Assembly: GCF_001642995.1 (NCBI RefSeq)
Contig: NZ_LOHS01000075.1
Span: 1 to 64,000, forward strand
Direction: 5' to 3'
Length of the DNA: 64,000 nucleotides
Origin: Streptomyces jeddahensis
GTDB taxonomy: Bacteria > Actinomycetota > Actinomycetes > Streptomycetales > Streptomycetaceae
A program made the position numbers and the translations under genes. Position 1 is the stretch's first letter, and every line of letters begins with the position of its first letter. The notes under the pieces are model-generated. The model was not told the origin of the DNA, did no database searches, and saw nothing but the letters and a program-made list of their open reading frames with translations. Positions 25,028 to 33,109 of the stretch are shown here, piece by piece.

Positions 25028-26377
25028 TCACAGGTGGTAGGCGTACTCGGTGAACTCCCAGTCGGTGACGTGCCGTTGGAAGCGCGCGACCTCGTCGCGC
25101 TTGTAGGCGAGGTAGGAGGTGGTGAAGTCCTTGCCCAGGACGTCGGCGAGGGCGGTGTCCGCCTCCAGGGCGTCGAGGGCGGCAGACAGGCTGGTGGGCA
25201 GCGTCGCGGACTTGGCAGTGTCGTAGCCGTATCCCTCGAGCGGCGCGGGCGGCTCCTCGCCGGCCTGGACGCCCAGCAGCGCGGCGGCGACGGTGCCGGC
25301 GATCAGCAGGTACGGGTTGGCGCCGGCGTCGCCCAGGCGCAGCTCGAGGCGGGCGCCGGAGCCGCGCTCGGGCGGGATGCGGACCATGGCGCTGCGGTTG
25401 TCCAGGCCCCAGTCGATCAGCCAGGGGGCGAGCGTGTCGGGCCCGAAGCGTTTGTAGGAGTTGACCGTCGGGTTGGCCAAGGCGGCCAAGGCCGGGGCGT
25501 GGGCGAGGATGCCGGCGGCGGCGTGGCGTGCGGTGGCGGACAGGCCGTGGGGCGCCGACGGGTCGTCGAAGACGTTGTGTCCCTCGTCGTTGTCGCACGA
25601 CAAGTGCAGGTGGAAGCCGGAGCCCCCGGCGTCGTTGAACGGTTTGGCCATGAAGGTGGCCAGCCGGCCCTCCTTGCGGGCCAGTTCCTTGATCGCCGAC
25701 TTGAAGCGGAAGGCACGGTCTGCGGCGTCCATCGCGTCGGAGTGGGTCAGATTGATCTCGAACTGCCCGCCGTCGAACTCGTGGTTCCCGCTGATCACAC
25801 CGACGTTCAGGTCGCGCAGGAGGCGCAGCATCCGCAGCACGTGGTTGTCGGGATCGGCGCGCAGGCCAGCGGTGTAGACGACTCCGGATGCCTCGCTGTA
25901 GCGGCGCCAGCCACCCGCGGGATCCGGTTCGCACAGGAAGTACTCCAGTTCCGGGCCGACCACCGGGCGCAGTCCGTGTTCGGTACATCGGTCCAGGACC
26001 GCGCGCAGCAGGTCCCGGGGTGACTCGGGGGCGGGCAGGCCGGTGGCCGGGTCGGTGACGTCGCCCAGGCAGGCGGCGACGCCGGGCTCCCACGGGAGCG
26101 GGACAAGTGTGTCCAGGTCGGGGCGTACGCAGATGTCAGGCAGGCCCGCGTCGAGGCCACCGGGGACCGGGACCACGTCGCCCTGGGGGCTGGTGTGGTA
26201 CACGGCGCGGCAGAAGGCCAGACCGTGGTCGCAGGCCGAGGGCAGGTGATCCAGCAGTACGTCGCGGGCGCGGTCGGTGCCGATGAGGTCGGGATAGGTC
26301 ACCCGCACCACGTCGATGCCCTCGGCGGCGAGCCGGTCCATGTGCCGGCGGACGGGTTGGGGGTCGGATGCGCTCAC
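25028..26377 (-). CDS. Glutamine synthetase-like gamma-glutamyl ligase (PuuA/GlnA3/aniline-type)
   Basis: 449 aa from a GTG preceded by GAGGAG. The catalytic GS domain shows GPELEYFL, GNHEFDGGQFEINL, KPFNDAGGSGFHLHLS, NSYKRF, NRSAMVRIP and ELRLGDAGANPYL, which carry the metal and ATP ligands. The N-terminal beta-grasp is short (YPDLIGTDRARDV). The protein is unlike GlnA I in detail and belongs to the GS-like ligases that join glutamate to amines. Next to a PuuD-like hydrolase, PuuC-like dehydrogenase and amine permease the likely reaction is ATP + Glu + amine to gamma-glutamylamine. Promoter and a copy of the shared 14-bp operator precede it. Confidence 0.87.
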   Translation of the reverse strand: MSASDPQPVRRHMDRLAAEGIDVVRVTYPDLIGTDRARDVLLDHLPSACDHGLAFCRAVYHTSPQGDVVPVPGGLDAGLPDICVRPDLDTLVPLPWEPGVAACLGDVTDPATGLPAPESPRDLLRAVLDRCTEHGLRPVVGPELEYFLCEPDPAGGWRRYSEASGVVYTAGLRADPDNHVLRMLRLLRDLNVGVISGNHEFDGGQFEINLTHSDAMDAADRAFRFKSAIKELARKEGRLATFMAKPFNDAGGSGFHLHLSCDNDEGHNVFDDPSAPHGLSATARHAAAGILAHAPALAALANPTVNSYKRFGPDTLAPWLIDWGLDNRSAMVRIPPERGSGARLELRLGDAGANPYLLIAGTVAAALLGVQAGEEPPAPLEGYGYDTAKSATLPTSLSAALDALEADTALADVLGKDFTTSYLAYKRDEVARFQRHVTDWEFTEYAYHL

Positions 26378-26496
26378 CGATGTCTCCTCTAGGGGAAGTT
26401 GGGGCGCCTCCCAGGCCTCGAGGGCCCTGGGGGAAGGGGCGGAGGGGCGGCGTCGGACTGCGTACTGCAAGGGAAGGAGCAGGAGCCGCACTCATT

Positions 26497-26537
26497 GTTT
26501 GATGCCAAACGGTATGGAGCCCGCCACCTCCCGGCAA
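26497..26537 (-). promoter_or_regulatory. Promoter and operator A of the GS-like/P450 operon
   Basis: Operator GTTTG-ATGC-CAAAC at 26497-26510. On the minus strand TTGCCG (26537-26532) and TACCGT (26514-26509) are spaced by 17 nt, so the -10 box overlaps the operator. The leader to the GTG is about 120 nt. This 360-bp divergent region (26378-26737) holds no gene. Confidence 0.6.
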
Positions 26538-26556
26538 GGGGTTGGCCCGAAAAATT

Positions 26557-26570
26557 TATCCATGCGGATA
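26557..26570. promoter_or_regulatory. Second palindrome in the GS/ferredoxin intergenic region
   Basis: TATCC-ATGC-GGATA, perfect 5-bp arms, directly upstream of the ferredoxin -35 box and next to an A/T-rich block (AAAAATTTATCC). The part CGGATAG-TA recurs at 33032 ahead of the permease gene. It may be the site of a second regulator such as the local TetR protein (inference). Confidence 0.35.
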
Positions 26571-26574
26571 GCTA

Positions 26575-26617
26575 TTGACCAGGGTCCGGCCACTTCCTAT
26601 GTTGTTTGAAGCCAAAC
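26575..26617 (+). promoter_or_regulatory. Promoter and operator B of the ferredoxin/meta-cleavage operon
   Basis: TTGACC (26575-26580), 17 nt, TATGTT (26598-26603): a near-consensus vegetative promoter. Operator GTTTG-AAGC-CAAAC (26604-26617) follows the -10 box directly and covers the expected start site, a classical repressor position. About 120 nt separate it from the ferredoxin ATG. Confidence 0.72.
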
Positions 26618-26737
26618 GAGTAGGGGGTGCGGTGTCCGCCGCACCTCTGTGGCCGGGGCCCGGTCGCATCCGGGCCGGGCCCCTCTTTCTTCTCTGCCTC
26701 TCCCTGCCCCGACGCCCTCAGCACAGGAGGACCGGCC

Positions 26738-26926
26738 ATGAAGGTCGTCGTCGACATGAACAAGTGCCAGGACCACGGCCAGTGCGTCTTCGCCGCACCC
26801 GACGTCTTCAGCTTCGACGAGGCCGGACGCCTGGCCTACGTCAGCGACCCCGACGACGCGCTGCGCGACGACGTCGAAGAGGCCGCCGACGTCTGCCCGC
26901 TGCAGGCCATCCGGATCGAGGACTGA
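26738..26926 (+). CDS. Small ferredoxin of the P450 system ([3Fe-4S]/[4Fe-4S], CxxHxxC type)
   Basis: 62 aa, ATG preceded by AGGAGG. The cluster ligands are C10-x2-H-x2-C16 and a C-terminal C-P near residue 53 (DVCPLQAI). The second cysteine position is histidine, as in many actinobacterial ferredoxins that serve P450s. It should pass electrons from the reductase encoded 3 nt downstream to the divergently encoded P450. Confidence 0.92.
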   Translation: MKVVVDMNKCQDHGQCVFAAPDVFSFDEAGRLAYVSDPDDALRDDVEEAADVCPLQAIRIED

Positions 26927-26929
26927 GCC

Positions 26930-28138
26930 GTGGGCGCACCCATCGTCGTGGCCGGTGCCTCCATGGCCGGCCTGCGCGCCGCCGAGCAGCTGCGCGCCGC
27001 CGGCTGGGACGGGCCGATCACGCTCGTCGGGGACGAACCCCACATGCCCTACAACCGGCCTCCGCTGTCCAAGGAGGTACTCGCCGGCAAGGCGCCCTTC
27101 GAGTCGCTGGCCTTCCGGCCCCGCGCGAGCGTCTCCGACGTGGAATGGCGTCTGGGCGCGAAGGTGGTAGCCGCTGACCTCGCGCGGCGGATCGTCGAGC
27201 TCCATGGCGGAGAGGTCCTGCCCTACGCCGGGCTGGTCGTCGCCACGGGCATGCGGCCCGGGCGGCTCCGTTGCCCCGGTCCCGTCGACGGGCGGCACAC
27301 CGTCCGTACGCTGGCCGACGCCCAGGGATTGCGCGAGGCCCTGACCCGTCCGGGTGCGCGCGTGGTCGTGGTAGGAGCCGGCTTCATCGGCTGCGAGGTC
27401 GCAGCCACCGCCGTCGCCCTGGGCGCCGCCGAGGTCACCGTCGTCGACCCGCTGCCCCTCCCCATGATGGGGCCGCTCGGCGAACTGCTGGCCCGCGCAC
27501 TGCTGAAGCGGCACAAGGAGCGCGGGGTGCGCTTTGCACTCGGCACCGGTGTCGCCGGTTTCGAGGGCGACGACCGCGTCACCGGCGTCGTACTCGGCGA
27601 CGGCAGGGTCCTCCCGGCCGACGTGGTCGTGGAATCCGTCGGATCCGTCGCCAACACCGAGTGGCTCGAGGGCAACGGCCTCGACCTGGCCGACGGTGTG
27701 CTGACGGACGAGCACCTGCGTGTCGGCGGCCGCCCCGCCGTGGTCGCCGTCGGCGACGTCGCCCGTTTCCCCAACGCCCGCTACGACGGCGTGCCCCGCC
27801 GAGTCGAGCACTGGTCCATTCCCACCGACACCGCCAAGCACGCCGCCAAGGTGCTGGCCGCGCATCTCGCCGGTGCGGACATCGCGCCGGCCCCGTTCGC
27901 GCCGCTGCCCACCTTCTGGAGCGACCAGCACGACTTCCGGCTCCAGTCCTTCGGTGCGCCCGTCCTCGGCAAGGACGACGTGCGCGTCCTCGACGGCGAC
28001 CTCGACGGGGACGTCCTCGCCGGCTACCACCAAGGCGGTCGCCTGGTCGGCGTCGTCGCCCTGGGCGGACAGGCAGCCGCAGCCGCAGCCGCCCGCTACC
28101 GCGCCGAACTGCTGAAGCAGCCCGCCCTCACTGCCTAA
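26930..28138 (+). CDS. FAD-dependent ferredoxin reductase
   Basis: 402 aa, GTG start. Rossmann motif for FAD VVAGASMAGLRAAEQL, the conserved YNRPPLSKE, NAD(P)H-binding GAGFIGCEVAATA and the second FAD motif AVGDVARFPN; the C-terminal part has HWSIPTDTAKHAA. This is the rubredoxin/ferredoxin reductase family that pairs with class I P450s. Three nucleotides after the ferredoxin gene. It takes electrons from NAD(P)H. Confidence 0.93.
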   Translation: MGAPIVVAGASMAGLRAAEQLRAAGWDGPITLVGDEPHMPYNRPPLSKEVLAGKAPFESLAFRPRASVSDVEWRLGAKVVAADLARRIVELHGGEVLPYAGLVVATGMRPGRLRCPGPVDGRHTVRTLADAQGLREALTRPGARVVVVGAGFIGCEVAATAVALGAAEVTVVDPLPLPMMGPLGELLARALLKRHKERGVRFALGTGVAGFEGDDRVTGVVLGDGRVLPADVVVESVGSVANTEWLEGNGLDLADGVLTDEHLRVGGRPAVVAVGDVARFPNARYDGVPRRVEHWSIPTDTAKHAAKVLAAHLAGADIAPAPFAPLPTFWSDQHDFRLQSFGAPVLGKDDVRVLDGDLDGDVLAGYHQGGRLVGVVALGGQAAAAAAARYRAELLKQPALTA

Positions 28139-28151
28139 GGAACCCCTGACC

Positions 28152-28967
28152 ATGACCACCGACCGTGGACTCCGTGGATACTTCCACCCCAAGACGGCGA
28201 CGGGCGCCTCGTCGCTGATCCCCTCTCCGCCGTGGCGCTACTCCGGCGATCTGCTCACCGTCGAGTACCGCACCGACCCCGCCCGCGTACGTGAACTGCT
28301 GCCCGAGCCACTGGAGTTGGCCGACGAGGACCCGGGTGCGGTCGCCCTGATCTGGGCCGACTGGCAGTCCTGCTCCACCTCGGGGGATGAGCTGCTGGAC
28401 CCGGTGCTCTCCCAGTACAAGGAGGCATTCGCGGTCGTCCGCTGCAAGTACAAGGGGCAGACGTACTCGCGCTGCGTGTACATCTGGGTCGACAAGGACT
28501 TCGCGATCGCCCGGGGGCTGCACCAGGGCTACCCGAAGAAGCTCGGCTCCATCCACCAGACCCGCCCCCACCCCTACGGGCCGGCTCCGCGGATCGAGGG
28601 GGGTGCGCGCTTCGGCGCCACGCTTGCCGCCGCCGACCGGCGTCTGGCCCAGGCCGTGGTCACCCTGCGCGAACCCTCCGAGACCAACGGCTTCGTCAAC
28701 GGCCACCCGATGGCCCACCACCGCTGGCTGCCGTCGATCGAGAAGGGCAAGGGGCTCGCGCTGGACGAGCTGATCGAGTCGGGTGCCGCTTCCTTCGAGG
28801 GCGGGCAGCCCTGGGTCGGCGACGCCGAGCTGGAGCTGTTCGAGGCGCCCACCGAGGAGCTGGCCCGCCTGGAGATCCGCGAGCCGATCGCCGCCTACTA
28901 CCGGCAGGTCGGTGTCGAGTGGGACGGCGGGCGGCTGCTGGAGTCCGGCACCTCCGGTGCCGCATAA
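28152..28967 (+). CDS. Acetoacetate decarboxylase family protein
   Basis: 271 aa. The Schiff-base region GLHQGYPKKLGSIH keeps the lysine pair of acetoacetate decarboxylase (here K129-K130). Other family blocks are PWRYSGDLLTVEYRTDPARVRELLP and KEAFAVVRCKYKGQTYSRCVYIWVDKDFA. Members of this superfamily use the lysine for decarboxylation, aldol or dehydration chemistry on keto acids. It lies between the ferredoxin reductase and aldehyde dehydrogenase genes of a meta-cleavage operon, so its substrate is probably a keto-dicarboxylate ring-cleavage product (inference). Confidence 0.88.
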   Translation: MTTDRGLRGYFHPKTATGASSLIPSPPWRYSGDLLTVEYRTDPARVRELLPEPLELADEDPGAVALIWADWQSCSTSGDELLDPVLSQYKEAFAVVRCKYKGQTYSRCVYIWVDKDFAIARGLHQGYPKKLGSIHQTRPHPYGPAPRIEGGARFGATLAAADRRLAQAVVTLREPSETNGFVNGHPMAHHRWLPSIEKGKGLALDELIESGAASFEGGQPWVGDAELELFEAPTEELARLEIREPIAAYYRQVGVEWDGGRLLESGTSGAA

Positions 28968-29000
28968 CCCTCTCCGTACGAGACCACTTGGAGTCCGGAC

Positions 29001-30464
29001 ATGACCGAGCACACCATCACCGTGGCCGGGGTCGCCGTCGACACCCGGCACCGGATCGGCGGCGAGCGCGTCGCCTCCGCCGAGACTTTCACCGACGTCT
29101 CGCCCATCGACGGCAGCACGCTCGGCGAGATCTCCCGCGGCACGCCGACGGAGGCCGCGGCCGCCGTGGCCGCCGCCAAGGCCGCGTTCCCCGGCTGGGC
29201 CGCCACGCCCCGCGCCGAACGCGCCCGCATCCTGCACGCCATCGCCGACGGCGTCGAAAAGCGCCTCGAAGAGCTGGCCATCGTCGAGACCAACGACAAC
29301 GGCGCCCTGCTGCGCTCGCACCGGCGCGGCGTGATGCCCCGCGTCGCCCACAACTTCCGCTTCTTCGCCGACTGGCTGCGCACGCTGGATCACGAGGACT
29401 TCCAGACACGCGGCCACACCAACCACGTCTCGTGGGACCCGGCCGGCCCGTGCGTGCTGATCACGCCCTGGAACGCGCCCCTGATGCTGGCCACCTGGAA
29501 GGTGGCGCCCGCGCTCGCCGCCGGCAACACCGTGATCCTCAAGCCCGCCGAGTGGTCCCCGCTGACCGCCTCGCTGCTCGCCGACATCGCCGCCGAGGCC
29601 GGACTCCCGGCCGGGGTGCTGAACGTCGTCCAGGGGTACGGCTCGGAGATCGGCGACGCGCTCACCTCGCACCCGGACGTACGCCGGATCAGCTTCACCG
29701 GCTCGGTGCCGACGGCCAAGCGGATCGCCGCCTCGGCCGCGTCGAATCTCACTCCGCTCAGCCTCGAACTGGGCGGGAAATCACCGCTGTTGGTGTTCGC
29801 CGACGCCGACCTCGATCTCGCCGTCGATCTCGCCGTCGAGCAGTACGACAACGCCGGGCAGGTGTGCCTGGCGGGCACCCGGCTGCTGGTTGAGGAGTCG
29901 ATCACCGAGGAGTTCACGCGCCGCTTCGTCGAGAAGGCCACCGCCTTGAAGCAGGGCGACCCGCGCGACGAGGCGACCGACATCGGCCCCAACATCCACC
30001 CCCGTCAGCTGGAGAAGATCGACGGCTTCGTGCAGCGGGCGATCGCCGCCGGGGCCCGTGCGGTCATCGGCGGTCACTGCAAGGACGGCCAGTACTACGC
30101 CCCGACCCTGCTCACCGACGTCGCCCAGGACTCCGAGATCGTCCAGGAGGAGGTCTTCGGACCGGTCCTCACCCTGCAGACGTTCGCTGACGAGGACGAG
30201 GCGGTGCGCCTCGCCAACGACACCCGCTTCGGCCTCGCCGCCACCGTCGCCACCGGCGACCCCGAGCGTGCCGACCGCGTGACCTCCCAGCTCGTCGCGG
30301 GCACCGTCTGGGTCAACTGCTTCTTCGTACGAGACCTGCAAGCCCCCTTCGGCGGCTCCCGACTCTCCGGCGTCGGCCGCGAGGGCGGCACCTGGAGCTT
30401 CGACTTCTACTGCGACGTCAAGAACACCGTGACCGCCCCGAACGGATGGAACAACCATGGGTAA
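29001..30464 (+). CDS. Aldehyde dehydrogenase (HpaE-like, semialdehyde of meta cleavage)
   Basis: 487 aa NAD-dependent dehydrogenase. Visible are WNAPLMLATWKVAPALAAGNTVILKP, FTGSVPTAKRI, the general base in LELGGKSP and nucleophile Cys289 in NAGQVCLAGTR. Together with the class III extradiol dioxygenase overlapping its 3' end by 8 nt (ATGGGTAA) it matches the pair HpaD/HpaE of homoprotocatechuate degradation, in which it oxidises 5-carboxymethyl-2-hydroxymuconate semialdehyde. The exact ring substrate here is uncertain. Confidence 0.88.
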   Translation: MTEHTITVAGVAVDTRHRIGGERVASAETFTDVSPIDGSTLGEISRGTPTEAAAAVAAAKAAFPGWAATPRAERARILHAIADGVEKRLEELAIVETNDNGALLRSHRRGVMPRVAHNFRFFADWLRTLDHEDFQTRGHTNHVSWDPAGPCVLITPWNAPLMLATWKVAPALAAGNTVILKPAEWSPLTASLLADIAAEAGLPAGVLNVVQGYGSEIGDALTSHPDVRRISFTGSVPTAKRIAASAASNLTPLSLELGGKSPLLVFADADLDLAVDLAVEQYDNAGQVCLAGTRLLVEESITEEFTRRFVEKATALKQGDPRDEATDIGPNIHPRQLEKIDGFVQRAIAAGARAVIGGHCKDGQYYAPTLLTDVAQDSEIVQEEVFGPVLTLQTFADEDEAVRLANDTRFGLAATVATGDPERADRVTSQLVAGTVWVNCFFVRDLQAPFGGSRLSGVGREGGTWSFDFYCDVKNTVTAPNGWNNHG

Positions 30465-31401
30465 GATCGTCGGGGCGGGCCTCCTCGCCCACGTCCCCAC
30501 CATCGTGCTCCCGGAGGCCGACCGGCTGGAGCTCAACGAGGGCAAGGAGATCACCCTCGTCACCGGCCTGCAGCAGCTCCGCAAGGACGTCTTCGAACGC
30601 GACGACTACGACACCGTCGTCGTCCTGGACTCCCACTGGGCGACCACCGTCGAGTTCGTCGTCACCGCCCAGCAGCGGCGCGCGGGCCTGTTCACCTCCG
30701 AGGAACTGCCGCGCGGCATGTGCCGTATGCCCTACGACTTCCCCGGCGACCCCGAACTGGCCCACAACCTTGCCTCGTTCGCCGACAAGCACGGCACCTG
30801 GATCACCGCGATCGACGACGAGTACCTGCCGATCTACTACGCCACCATCAACCTGTGGAAGTTCCTCGGCGAGGGCCTGCCCGACAAGCGGTGGGTGACC
30901 ATCGGCGTCTGCCAGACCGGCGACATGGAGGACCACCTCCGCCTCGGCCGCGCCCTCGCCGACGGCATCGCCGCCACCCCTGGCCGCCGCGTGCTGCTGA
31001 TCGCCTCGGGCGCGCTGTCGCACACCTTCTGGCCGCTGCGCGAACTGCGCGACCACGAGGCCAGCGACCCGGTGCACATCCGCACCCCCGAGGCGCGCGA
31101 GGCCGACTATGAGCGCATCGCCTGGTTCAAGGAGGGCCGCCACGACAAGGTCCTCGATCGCATGGACGAGTTCTGGAAGTACAAGCCCGAGGCGAAGTTC
31201 TTCCACTATCTGATGATGGCGGGCGCCCTCGGCGAGCAGGCCTGCACGGCCAAGGCCCGCCAGTACGGCGAGTACGAGAACTCCGTCGGCACCGGCCAGG
31301 TCCACCTCTGGTTCGACCGCCCGGCCGACGGCTGGACCGGCACCGGCCTGACCGCGTCCTCCGCGCCTTCCGCCCCTCGCCACCCGCACAGCCGCGTCTA
31401 G
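30457..31401 (+). CDS. Class III extradiol ring-cleavage dioxygenase (HpaD/LigB family)
   Basis: 314 aa. LigB-type fold: metal-ligand region GAGLLAHVPTIVLPE near the N-terminus (H12), LDSHW at about 57, and a later block LIASGALSHTFWPLRE typical of 3,4-dihydroxyphenylacetate 2,3-dioxygenase. Fe(II) enzyme that opens a catechol ring next to a hydroxyl. It is not of the vicinal-oxygen-chelate type. It overlaps the aldehyde dehydrogenase gene and precedes the FAH gene. Homoprotocatechuate or a similar side-chain catechol is the best guess. Confidence 0.87.
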   Translation: MGKIVGAGLLAHVPTIVLPEADRLELNEGKEITLVTGLQQLRKDVFERDDYDTVVVLDSHWATTVEFVVTAQQRRAGLFTSEELPRGMCRMPYDFPGDPELAHNLASFADKHGTWITAIDDEYLPIYYATINLWKFLGEGLPDKRWVTIGVCQTGDMEDHLRLGRALADGIAATPGRRVLLIASGALSHTFWPLRELRDHEASDPVHIRTPEAREADYERIAWFKEGRHDKVLDRMDEFWKYKPEAKFFHYLMMAGALGEQACTAKARQYGEYENSVGTGQVHLWFDRPADGWTGTGLTASSAPSAPRHPHSRV

Positions 31402-31426
31402 GACGCCCGCAGAAAGGCAACCCGCC

Positions 31427-32272
31427 ATGCCCGAGTACCGCCGCATCCTCCTCGACGGCGCCGTCGTCGAGACCGTTCGGGACGGCGACGAACTCGTCGC
31501 CGGAGACGGCCGCCGTGTCAAGATCGAGGACGCCCGGCACCTGCCCCCGGTCGTCCCCTCCAAGGTGATCGCCGTCCACCTCAACCACCGCAGCCGCGTC
31601 GACGAGTTCCAGATCGCCCTGCCCGACACCCCCACGTACTTCCACAAGCCGACCTCGTCCCTCAACTCCCACAAGGGAGCGATCGTCCGGCCCGAGGGCT
31701 GCAAGTGGCTCAACTACGAGGGCGAGGTGGCCATCGTCATCCGGAGGACCGCCCGCAACATCTCGCCCGCGGAGGCGGGGGAGTACATCGCGGGCTACAC
31801 GGTCGCCAACGACTACGGCCTGCACGACTTCCGCGACACCGACGCAGGATCCATGCTCCGCGTCAAGGGCTCCGACACCCTCTGCCCGCTCGGTCCCGGC
31901 CTCGTCACCGACTGGGACTTCCACGGCAAGCGCCTGCGGACCTACGTCAACGGCGAGGTCGTCCAGGACGGCTCGACGGACGAGATGAAGTGGGACATGC
32001 ACTACCTCGTCGCCGACATCGCCCGCACCATCACCTTGTACCCCGGTGACGTGCTGCTGTCCGGCACGCCCGCCAACTCGCGCCCGGTGCAGCCCGGCGA
32101 TGTCGTGGAGGTGGAGGTCGAGGGCCTCGGCAAGCTCACCAACCACATCGTCACCGGGCCGACCGCGATCCGCACCGACGTCGGCGCCCAGCCGACCGAG
32201 TCCGAGGAGGTGCTGTCCACCGCCCTCGGCGGCGACTGGGAGTTCCGTGGTATCAGGCCGCCGAAGCGCTGA
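31427..32272 (+). CDS. FAH-family protein (HpaG-type isomerase/decarboxylase or hydratase)
   Basis: 281 aa, ATG after GAAAGG. Fumarylacetoacetate hydrolase fold with metal ligands in NYEGEVAIVI (E-x-E) and ANDYGLHD, and the block KGSDTLCPLGP. In homoprotocatechuate pathways such proteins decarboxylate or isomerise the oxo-dicarboxylates after HpaE. It has a single FAH domain, unlike the duplicated HpaG of enterobacteria. HpaF, HpaH and HpaI homologues are not in the window. Confidence 0.88.
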   Translation: MPEYRRILLDGAVVETVRDGDELVAGDGRRVKIEDARHLPPVVPSKVIAVHLNHRSRVDEFQIALPDTPTYFHKPTSSLNSHKGAIVRPEGCKWLNYEGEVAIVIRRTARNISPAEAGEYIAGYTVANDYGLHDFRDTDAGSMLRVKGSDTLCPLGPGLVTDWDFHGKRLRTYVNGEVVQDGSTDEMKWDMHYLVADIARTITLYPGDVLLSGTPANSRPVQPGDVVEVEVEGLGKLTNHIVTGPTAIRTDVGAQPTESEEVLSTALGGDWEFRGIRPPKR

Positions 32273-32300
32273 GCGGAGCGGCGTCGGTAGGGTCGGGGCC

Positions 32301-32915
32301 ATGAGTGAGCCCGTCGAGTCCGCCGGTGAGCGCCGCCCCCGCAAGCGCGTGAAGAACTACGGGGCCGGGCGCGTGGCCCTGCTCGACGCCGCCGTGCGCG
32401 TGGTGGCCCGGGGCGGGCTGCGCAAGCTCACCTACCGGGCCGTGGCGGAGGAGGCCGGGGTCACCCACGGGCTCGTGGTGCATCACTTCGGCTCACGGGA
32501 CGCGCTGATCGAGGAGGCCGTCTCGCACGCCATCAGGTCCTCGCTCAGCAGCAGCGCGCTCGACACCGGAACGGGCAAGGTCTCGGACTTCTCCGCGGGC
32601 TTGGCGGACATGGTCGAGTCCTGTCCGGACCTCCAGGCTTTCCAGTACGAACTGCTCCTGGAGGCGCGCCGCAGGCCGGAGCTGCTGCCGCACCTGCGCG
32701 CCCTGTACGAGGAGTACTTCGACGCCACGCAGCGGGAGCTGTCCCGGATGCTGCCCCGGCCGGTCGACCGGGGCCTGTACCGGCTGGTCTTCGCGGCACT
32801 CGAGGGCCTGGTGCTGCACCAGCTCGTGTTCGGGGAGCGGGAGGTCACGGAAGAGGCCCTCGCGGAGCTGCGGACCCTGCTGCAGGGGCTCGCCGAGGGT
32901 GCGGACGGCGACTGA
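32301..32915 (+). CDS. TetR family transcriptional regulator, last gene of the meta-cleavage operon
   Basis: 204 aa. HTH at about 25-70 (GRVALLDAAVRVVARGGLRKLTYRAVAEEAGVTHGLVVHHFGSRDALIEEAV), TetR C-terminal domain after it. It follows the FAH gene by 28 nt and is cotranscribed with the catabolic genes. Either this protein or the MarR protein downstream could bind the shared 14-bp sites; position and autoregulation favour MarR for those, leaving this one as a second-layer regulator. Confidence 0.87.
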   Translation: MSEPVESAGERRPRKRVKNYGAGRVALLDAAVRVVARGGLRKLTYRAVAEEAGVTHGLVVHHFGSRDALIEEAVSHAIRSSLSSSALDTGTGKVSDFSAGLADMVESCPDLQAFQYELLLEARRRPELLPHLRALYEEYFDATQRELSRMLPRPVDRGLYRLVFAALEGLVLHQLVFGEREVTEEALAELRTLLQGLAEGADGD

Positions 32916-32950
32916 CCCAGACGGGGATCGCCTGACCCACACGGGGATCG
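32911..32950 (+). repeat. Two 20-bp tandem units at the end of the TetR gene
   Basis: ACTGACCCAGACGGGGATCG and CCTGACCCACACGGGGATCG differ at two bases; the stop codon of the TetR gene (32913-32915) is inside the first unit. Function unknown. Confidence 0.75.
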
Positions 32951-33023
32951 AACGCCCACCGGGTCGCCAGGTCACGGCGCTGTAAGAATTCGCGGCGCCG
33001 ACCGATTGCCGGCCCTGAACCCC

Positions 33024-33076
33024 TTGCCAAACGGATAGTTACGCCACACGATGAGGCAACTCGTTTGGCCTGAAAC
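33024..33076 (+). promoter_or_regulatory. Promoter region and operator C of the APC permease gene
   Basis: Possible promoter TTGCCA (33024-33029), 17 nt, CACGAT (33047-33052). Operator GTTTG-GCCT-GAAAC (33063-33076) lies at the expected start site; it deviates from the other copies at one arm position. A further half-site GCCAAACGG is at 33027-33034, inside the promoter. Confidence 0.5.
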
Positions 33077-33109
33077 GATCCTCCCCTCCTTTTCTGGCAG
33101 GTGATCCGA

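Noticed and set aside
26627..26737. Longer ferredoxin reading frame
   Set aside because: The upstream codons are Pro/Gly-rich and lie in the leader after a good promoter; AGGAGG precedes ATG 26738, and the resulting 62 residues fit the family.
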